NCBI GenBank assembly: GCA_964582415.1
Contig: CAZOSF010000014.1
Coordinates: 1-39,295 of the forward strand
Reading direction: 5' to 3'
Source: CAZOSF01 sp964582415
GTDB taxonomy: Bacteria > Bacteroidota > Bacteroidia > Flavobacteriales > Flavobacteriaceae
DNA length: 39,295 nucleotides
Of the stretch, positions 34,650 through 39,295 are shown one piece after another; position 1 is the stretch's first letter; the number at the start of each line of letters is the position of its first letter. Under the pieces are notes generated by a model. It was not told the DNA's origin. It made no database searches and worked only from the letters and a program-made list of their open reading frames with translations. Both the position numbers and the translations under genes were made by a program.

Positions 34650-34988
34650 TGTACAGGCCACCTCATAAGCAATTCCCTCTGCTTCCAAGATTTGATAGAA
34701 GTCCGGATTTTCTGTTCCGGGATTAAAAACCACTCGTTTGGGGTGAAGCGCCACCACATATTCATAATACAACTCTTGAAGCCTTGGGTTAAGGTATAAG
34801 GTAACGGTATCCACGTCTTCAAATAGAATGGCCTCACTCTGAATCTCAACATCTTTTACTTTCCCTATTTTTTTCCCAATGGCCACCACCGGATGGCCCG
34901 ATTTGCGCAACTTATGGATAGCCAAATAACTGTATCGATAGGGATGGGTACTCGCCCCTAAAACCAAGGTTTTCTTTAAGGATTTCAT
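34620..34988 (-). CDS. CoA-binding domain protein (YccU-like)
   Basis: 122 aa, a single Rossmann CoA-binding_2 domain: TLVLGASTHPYRYSYLAIHK, HPVVAIGKKIGKVKD, VTLYLNPRLQELYYEYV, RVVFNPGTENPDFYQI. The family is widespread and poorly characterised. The ATG at 34988 (MKSLKKTLVLGAS) gives the family N-terminus; the frame is open to 35099, but that extension is unlike homologues. It overlaps the symporter tail to tail. Confidence 0.9.
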   Translation of the reverse strand: MKSLKKTLVLGASTHPYRYSYLAIHKLRKSGHPVVAIGKKIGKVKDVEIQSEAILFEDVDTVTLYLNPRLQELYYEYVVALHPKRVVFNPGTENPDFYQILEAEGIAYEVACTLVLLGTNQY

Positions 34989-35052
34989 AGCACTAAGGTA
35001 CGGCCAGATTGGGGTTTTCCGATATAAATCTTCGTTAAATGTCCAACGATTG

Positions 35053-35078
35053 TGTAACATAAAACCATTCCTCTCGTC
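35053..35078 (+). promoter_or_regulatory. ECF-sigma-type promoter P1 (TGTAAC-N16-CGTC)
   Basis: TGTAAC (35053-35058), 16-nt spacer, CGTC (35075-35078). The -35 AAC core and the -10 CGTC are the standard recognition elements of ECF (group 4) sigma factors such as SigX and SigM. The 13 bases TTGTGTAACATAA (35050-35062) recur exactly at P2 with identical spacing. Transcription would start near 35085, at the head of the hairpin element. Confidence 0.55.
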
Positions 35079-35084
35079 TATACA

Positions 35085-35187
35085 ATTGAAACGTTTCACT
35101 GCTTTACTGTGAACTTTTTACGTTGATGGTTAGTGTTAATAATAGCAGTAAAGCAAGGCCCGGAGTTCTAGACTTCGGGCTTTTTTG
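35085..35187 (+). ncRNA. Candidate ECF-controlled small RNA or terminated leader
   Basis: About 100 nt with no ORF of note. It holds a palindrome GAAACGTTTC (35088-35097), a perfect 10-bp stem TGCTTTACTG / CAGTAAAGCA (35100-35109 with 35146-35155) enclosing a 36-nt A/U-rich loop, and then an intrinsic terminator. It is preceded by ECF-type promoter P1. It could be a small RNA released by itself, or a 5' leader that terminates before the receptor gene at 35301. Confidence 0.45.
35158..35187 (+). terminator. Intrinsic terminator of the candidate small RNA
   Basis: Stem GCCCGGAG / CTTCGGGC (35158-35165 with 35173-35180, one G-T pair), loop TTCTAGA, then six T. No plus-strand protein gene ends nearby (the symporter ends 500 bp upstream), so it must belong to a short transcript. 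Confidence 0.75.
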
Positions 35188-35215
35188 TTAATGCTTTGTT
35201 AAATATAGTACCTTG

Positions 35216-35241
35216 TGTAACATAATAGAGGAATCATCGTC
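35216..35241 (+). promoter_or_regulatory. ECF-sigma-type promoter P2 (TGTAAC-N16-CGTC) of the receptor gene
   Basis: TGTAAC (35216-35221), 16-nt spacer, CGTC (35238-35241). Same elements and the same spacing as P1, with the shared 13-mer TTGTGTAACATAA at 35213-35225, while the spacer bases differ. This suggests selection on the promoter elements and not a simple duplication. It would start the barrel-gene mRNA near 35248. Confidence 0.55.
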
Positions 35242-35300
35242 TCAGTAGTATATCCTTTTCGTGGGGTATGCAATCATCAATCAAAAAACAACACCAAAAA

Positions 35301-37838
35301 ATGAGACAGTTATTTTTCCTACTTGCCCTGTTTGTGGGCCTTACCTCTTTCGCCGACCCTGATCCTGAAGCCGACGCCATCGGTAAAATTACCGGAGTGG
35401 TCTATGATAAGGGCTTATCGGAACCCATTCCTTACGTCACTGTGGCCATCAAAGACTTGGAAGGCAATATTATCACAGGAGGCGTCACCGACGAAAATGG
35501 AAAATTTTATATTGAAGACATTCCTAGAGGAACCTCTGTGGTAAGCATCCAATATATAGGATATAAATCGTATTCCGTTAATATAGACATTTCAAGACAA
35601 AACAGGAGTGTCGACTTAGGCTCCATCTATCTCGAGGAAGATATTGAATCCTTAGGGGAGGTAACAGTCACGGCAGAACGTTCTACCATTCAGCAGAAGA
35701 TGGACAGAAAAGTCATTACTGTGGGTAAGGATTTAACCACCTCTGGTCCCACGGCTTCAGATATCATGAACAATCTGCCTTCGGTAAGCGTTGATCAGCA
35801 AACGGGAGATATCGCCCTTCGTGGTAATCAGAACGTAAGGGTGATGGTAGACGGAAAACTTTCTAATGTTCCTGTAGCCCAACTTCTGAAGCAGATTCCT
35901 TCCACTTCCATTAAGCAAATAGAATTGATCACCAATCCTTCCGCAAAATACAATCCAGAGGGAATGAGTGGCATCATAAATATCATCCTTCATAAAAATG
36001 TGAACGTAGGTTTCAACGGTAACGCCAGTGTGAGCCTTGCCTATGACCAACAACCTAAATTCAATTCCAATATCGATTTCAACTACAGAAATGGCAAGTT
36101 AAATTTCTATGGAAATTGGGGACACAATACCAGTAAAAATGAAAACTACGGAGATATCGTTCGATTGGAAGAAAACTCACAACAGTTTTTCAATTTCCTA
36201 GACGATCGCACCTCGAATCTATTCAAAGCTGGGGTTGATTTTTATTTAAACGACAACAATACCCTTTCCTTTTTCACGAATCAGAATCTATATACTGGAA
36301 ACACTAACGGACTCACCCGTGTGCGCTATTATGACGATGAAAGTCTTAATTTGAATCAAGGGTTTGATGTAGATTTCGAAAGCCTTACCTCACAGTATAA
36401 CTTCGATTATAAATTGAAGTTTGACAAAGAGGGTCATAACATCGAATTGGAGGCCGATTACAACGAATATGGAAATGACGAAGATGCCGATTGGACCTTT
36501 ACCGGAGCTCCGTTCAGCAATGATTACATGGATTTTGTTAGTACCGATCGCGATCAATTGACCGTTAATTTGGACTATGTAAATCCGTTGAGTGAATCTA
36601 CCAAATTGGAATTAGGTCTTGAAGCCCGACTTTTCAATTCGGAAATAGGAAGGACTTCCGACCAATTGGTGGTGAATCCATTCAATTTGGAAGGAGACCT
36701 CATCTTTTCACCCACTACCAATTTCGACTACAGCCGCGACATTTATTCCGCCTATGCCACCTTTGGTAAAAACTGGGAGAAATTCAGTGTTCAAATCGGT
36801 TTGCGAGCCGAAACCGTAGAAGTGACGGCCAATACTTTGGAAACTTATGAAGCAGGAGTTGTTACCGACGATCTATCTAATATCTTCACAGATGAAGGCG
36901 TCAACCTATCCCGCTCGGGAGATAGTATCCTAAAAGAATTCACCAACGACTATTTCCAAGTATATCCTTCTGCATTTTTCACCTATACACCCTCTGAAAA
37001 AAATCAATTTCAGCTGAGTTATAGCCGTCGTGTAGACCGTCCAGGTGTTAGCCAAGTGAACCCCATCCGGGAATGGAGTACCCCATTGATCTCTTCTTTT
37101 GGTCGAACCAATTTGGTACCTCAATTTACAAACTCCGTGGAGGCCAATTACACAAGAAATATGGACAAGGGTTCGGTTACCGCTGGAGTGTTCTATCGAC
37201 TTATTGAAGATGAAATCAACCGTTCGGTTTTGGTGGATAGAACCGATCTTAACCGCTTGATCTTGACCTATTCGAATTTCGACACCACTTCGGCCTATGG
37301 AGTAGAATTGTCGAGTAATTTCCGCCCCACCAAGTGGTGGAGTTTCAACTTCAGTTTCGACCTATACAATCAAACACAAAATGGTTTGACCGAACGATTG
37401 GATAATTCAACAGGAAATCCTTCAGTGGCAGATATCGTTGTTGATGAAGTTGAAGTTGATAATCTACAATACAACTTTAGGATGTTCAATAACTTTAAAG
37501 TGACACAAAAGTTGACCCTCTCCGGATTTGCCTTCTATCGTGGTCCTACCAAAGACATTCAAATTGAGCCAAAATCCATGTTTATGGTAAATCTTGGAGC
37601 TCGTTATAATTTGTGGGATGGAAAGGGTACGTTCAGCCTGAACTACAATGACATTTTCGATACCATGCGATTTGCCTTCGAAGGACAGCGTCCATTCCTT
37701 CAAAGAGGACAGTTTAATTGGGAAAGTCAGACTATCACTGCCAGTCTCTCCTATCGCTTCGGCGGAAACAAATACCGCGCGAAGTCCAGAAAAAACAGGG
37801 ACGCTAATGAGAAAGAAGGTGGTGGTGGATTGTTTTAA
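35301..37838 (+). CDS. TonB-dependent-receptor-like outer-membrane beta-barrel protein
   Basis: 845 aa. Signal peptide MRQLFFLLALFVGLTSFA; then a CarboxypepD_reg-like domain (IGKITGVVYDKGLSEPIPYV, about 25-110); a plug domain (ASDIMNNLPSVSVDQQTGDI, ALRGNQNVRVMVDGKL, IELITNPSAKYNPEGMSGII, to about 245); and a long C-terminal barrel of alternating aromatic strands ending in SLSYRFGGNKYR. The C-terminal tail is basic and Gly-rich. This is the outer membrane beta-barrel family seen in Bacteroidota, not a SusC (no partner SusD gene). A TonB box is not obvious. The 35301 ATG has an A-rich upstream region; an in-frame ATG at 35268 adds 11 residues. Two ECF-type promoters upstream suggest envelope-stress control. 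Confidence 0.92.
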   Translation: MRQLFFLLALFVGLTSFADPDPEADAIGKITGVVYDKGLSEPIPYVTVAIKDLEGNIITGGVTDENGKFYIEDIPRGTSVVSIQYIGYKSYSVNIDISRQNRSVDLGSIYLEEDIESLGEVTVTAERSTIQQKMDRKVITVGKDLTTSGPTASDIMNNLPSVSVDQQTGDIALRGNQNVRVMVDGKLSNVPVAQLLKQIPSTSIKQIELITNPSAKYNPEGMSGIINIILHKNVNVGFNGNASVSLAYDQQPKFNSNIDFNYRNGKLNFYGNWGHNTSKNENYGDIVRLEENSQQFFNFLDDRTSNLFKAGVDFYLNDNNTLSFFTNQNLYTGNTNGLTRVRYYDDESLNLNQGFDVDFESLTSQYNFDYKLKFDKEGHNIELEADYNEYGNDEDADWTFTGAPFSNDYMDFVSTDRDQLTVNLDYVNPLSESTKLELGLEARLFNSEIGRTSDQLVVNPFNLEGDLIFSPTTNFDYSRDIYSAYATFGKNWEKFSVQIGLRAETVEVTANTLETYEAGVVTDDLSNIFTDEGVNLSRSGDSILKEFTNDYFQVYPSAFFTYTPSEKNQFQLSYSRRVDRPGVSQVNPIREWSTPLISSFGRTNLVPQFTNSVEANYTRNMDKGSVTAGVFYRLIEDEINRSVLVDRTDLNRLILTYSNFDTTSAYGVELSSNFRPTKWWSFNFSFDLYNQTQNGLTERLDNSTGNPSVADIVVDEVEVDNLQYNFRMFNNFKVTQKLTLSGFAFYRGPTKDIQIEPKSMFMVNLGARYNLWDGKGTFSLNYNDIFDTMRFAFEGQRPFLQRGQFNWESQTITASLSYRFGGNKYRAKSRKNRDANEKEGGGGLF

Positions 37839-37985
37839 TGTCCCTACTATATGTTATGGGAACGTTAAATACTGATTCACAGTGAAACATCTTCAAAAAA
37901 ATGAAGTCTATTATAGTGTAACTCGAAAACTACGTTTTATAATTTATTTGGATTAGCCTCTAATACGATTAGAATGTTAGGATTC

Positions 37986-38017
37986 AAAAAAGCCCTCCGT
38001 CCATGGGGGCTTTTTTT
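37986..38017. terminator. Bidirectional intrinsic terminator between the receptor gene and fabH
   Basis: Stem AAAAAAGCCC / GGGCTTTTTT (37986-37995 with 38007-38016), with T runs on either strand. It serves the plus-strand receptor gene and the minus-strand fabH, which stops 2 bp away. The 147 bp between the receptor stop and this terminator carries three small hairpins and no ORF. Confidence 0.85.
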
Positions 38018-38018
38018 G

Positions 38019-39026
38019 TTACCATCGGATAATAGCACTGCCCCAAGTAAATCCACTTCCAAAGGCTGCAAGAACCACCAAATCGCCTTCCTTGATCCGT
38101 CCTTGTTCCCAGGCTTCTGTTAAGGCGATCGGAATTGAAGCCGCCGTCGTGTTTCCATATTTTTGAATATTATTGAAAACCTGATCGTCTGACAATCGCA
38201 ATTTATGCTGAATAAACTGTGAAATACGTAGGTTCGCCTGGTGAGGCACCAAGAGGTTGATGTCTGAAACAGATAAGTTGTTGGCTTGAAGCCCTTCCAT
38301 AATTACCTCAGAAAAACGAACAACGGCATGTTTAAAAACAAACTGCCCATTCATGTAGGGGAAATAAGGTATGTCTTCCTGTGGATTCTCTTCTAAAATT
38401 TGAGGTACCCAATAATTCGTACTAGGTCCTTGAAGCGCCAATTCATCTTTGTATTTCCCTTCGCTATGCAGGTGAGTAGAAAGAATACCCCCTTTTCCAC
38501 TCTCATTTCTGGATACTACAGCCGCACCCGCACCATCTCCAAAAATGACCGAAACACCGCGACCTCGGGTAGTAAAATCAAGTCCGCCACTATGGTTCTC
38601 ACTTCCGATCACCAACACGTGCTTATACATTCCTGTCTTTACATACTGATCGGCAACGGACAGCGCGTAAACGAATCCACTACATTGGTTTCTTACATCA
38701 AGCGCAGGAACCGTAGGCATCCCCATCAAATCTTGAACTTGTACGCCTCCACCGGGAAAGTACATATCCGGACTCAAGGTGGCAAAGACGATCAATTCGA
38801 TATCATCTGGCCGTAGGCCTGCACGTTCTAAGGCAATGGTTGCTGCTTTCACCCCCATGATGGAAGTAGAGTTACCGTCTCCTTTTTTGATGTGGCGACG
38901 TTCTTTAATACCAGTACGTTCCTGAATCCAGGCATCGTTGGTATCCATCAATTTTGACAGGTCGTCATTAGTAACCACATTCTCTGGGACATAGTACCCC
39001 AAACCGGAAATTTTTGAAGAATACAT
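38019..39026 (-). CDS. fabH: 3-oxoacyl-ACP synthase III (FabH-type ketosynthase)
   Basis: 335 aa, condensing acyl-CoA with malonyl-ACP to start fatty-acid chains. The catalytic triad is complete: C115 in VRNQCSGFVYA, H262 in LLVPHQANLRI and N292 in YGNTTAASIP. The FGDGAGAAVV turn is present. The gene stands alone, without the rpmF or acc genes that accompany the housekeeping fabH in many Bacteroidota, so this may be a second paralogue with different primer preference (the insert NYWVPQILEENPQEDIPYFP is characteristic). It is preceded by about 170 nt of leader containing a terminator-like hairpin. Confidence 0.93.
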   Translation of the reverse strand: MYSSKISGLGYYVPENVVTNDDLSKLMDTNDAWIQERTGIKERRHIKKGDGNSTSIMGVKAATIALERAGLRPDDIELIVFATLSPDMYFPGGGVQVQDLMGMPTVPALDVRNQCSGFVYALSVADQYVKTGMYKHVLVIGSENHSGGLDFTTRGRGVSVIFGDGAGAAVVSRNESGKGGILSTHLHSEGKYKDELALQGPSTNYWVPQILEENPQEDIPYFPYMNGQFVFKHAVVRFSEVIMEGLQANNLSVSDINLLVPHQANLRISQFIQHKLRLSDDQVFNNIQKYGNTTAASIPIALTEAWEQGRIKEGDLVVLAAFGSGFTWGSAIIRW

Positions 39027-39096
39027 AAAAAGAAGTTGAGAAAATTAAGGCAATATAAATATTCGTCTGGTTTTTTGGGAATATTTTAAAATAAAA

Positions 39097-39121
39097 CTAA
39101 GGTGCGGGAAACGCACCTTAG
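39097..39121 (-). terminator. Strong hairpin in the fabH leader (terminator or attenuator)
   Basis: A perfect 10-bp stem CTAAGGTGCG / CGCACCTTAG (39097-39106 with 39112-39121) and a 5-nt loop. On the minus strand it is followed by TTTTATTTT, the form of an intrinsic terminator. It lies 70 bp before the fabH start and 73 bp after a promoter. Confidence 0.65.
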
Positions 39122-39193
39122 CTCAAACAACCTAACCAATAAAATAATAGACAGAAATCAATCTACTTTCATAGCAATTCTATTATTCTGGTG

Positions 39194-39225
39194 TAAAGAT
39201 ATGTTTTGTTTAATTTTTTTCCAAA
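39194..39225 (-). promoter_or_regulatory. Housekeeping-type promoter upstream of fabH (TTTG-N20-TATCTTTA)
   Basis: On the minus strand, TTTG (39225-39222), a 20-nt spacer and TATCTTTA (39201-39194) match seven of eight -7 positions. The transcript would start near 39188 and meet the hairpin at 39121-39097 before reaching fabH. The bases from 39226 to 39295 show no gene. Confidence 0.5.
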
Positions 39226-39295
39226 TAAATTAAACAATAATTTTTTTAATGACAGCTTGTCACCCTTTTTGGTTTGGTATTCGATTTGCGTTAGC

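Noticed and set aside
35193..35215. Housekeeping promoter for the receptor gene (TTG-N21-TACCTTG)
   Set aside because: The -7 box lacks one T of TAnnTTTG and the -33 TTG overlaps the terminator T run; the ECF-type P2 explains the region better.
37917..37938. Third TGTAAC, as a possible ECF promoter after the receptor gene
   Set aside because: No CGTC stands 16 nt downstream (the nearest is CGTT after 10 nt), so it does not share the P1/P2 pattern.
1..39295. CRISPR arrays, tRNA or rRNA genes, insertion sequences, prophage
   Set aside because: No regularly spaced repeats, no tRNA cloverleaf or rRNA segment, and no transposase, integrase or phage-like gene was found on either strand.

Overview
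This window looks like a chromosomal contig from a marine or soil member of the Flavobacteriaceae (Bacteroidota). The evidence is a C-terminal type IX secretion sorting domain, a TonB-dependent outer-membrane beta-barrel protein with a CarboxypepD_reg-like domain, the bacillithiol enzyme BshC, the Bacteroidota-only DUF4295 ribosomal-type protein downstream of rpmB-rpmG, and many lipoproteins. Start codons have A-rich upstream regions rather than Shine-Dalgarno sites. Several promoters match the Bacteroidota housekeeping consensus TTG/TTTG-N17-21-TAnnTTTG. The genus cannot be fixed from this sequence. Two 100-N assembly gaps interrupt genes, one in a TPR lipoprotein and one in recR.

Layout. 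1-6672 (minus): pyrG - yidC - MORN/YwqK-like protein - mnmA - S8 peptidase (runs off the left edge). 6847-7317 (plus): small membrane protein, convergent with the DUF922 and DUF3820 genes. 8109-13628 (minus): bshC - guaA - LysM/periplasmic-binding fusion - OsmC. 13749-16235 (plus): secreted M14 metallopeptidase. 16240-16740: about 500 bp holding a previously unlisted minus-strand transcription unit (promoter, 48-codon ORF, hairpins, terminator). 16741-17529 (plus): TPR lipoprotein with a gap, convergent with a minus-strand block running ftsY - SET protein - rimO - sialidase-like lipoprotein - glycosyltransferase. 23073-23683 (minus): rpmB - rpmG - DUF4295 with its own promoter and terminator. 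23760-30499 (minus): recR - GT2 - E2 acyltransferase - lipoprotein peptide deformylase - DnaQ-like exonuclease - FAH-family hydrolase - HPt - cinA. 30581-33076 (minus): large Asp-box protein secreted by the type IX system. 33186-34649 (plus): sodium/solute symporter, overlapping tail-to-tail with a CoA-binding protein. 35301-37838 (plus): TonB-dependent-receptor-like barrel. 38019-39026 (minus): fabH paralogue.

Most of the window is housekeeping: nucleotide synthesis (pyrG, guaA), tRNA and ribosome modification (mnmA, rimO), ribosomal proteins, membrane protein targeting and insertion (ftsY, yidC), redox thiol metabolism (bshC, OsmC) and recombination (recR). The rest is cell-envelope and secretion genes.

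The most unusual signals are non-coding. Upstream of the outer-membrane barrel gene lie two near-identical ECF-sigma-type promoters (TGTAAC-N16-CGTC, both with exactly the same spacing). The first fires into a compact ~100-nt element made of a 10-bp stem and an intrinsic terminator, and the second fires into the barrel gene. This resembles an envelope-stress small RNA paired with its co-regulated outer-membrane protein. Two further compact minus-strand units, at 16252-16587 and 39097-39225, show the same promoter-hairpin-terminator design under housekeeping-type promoters.
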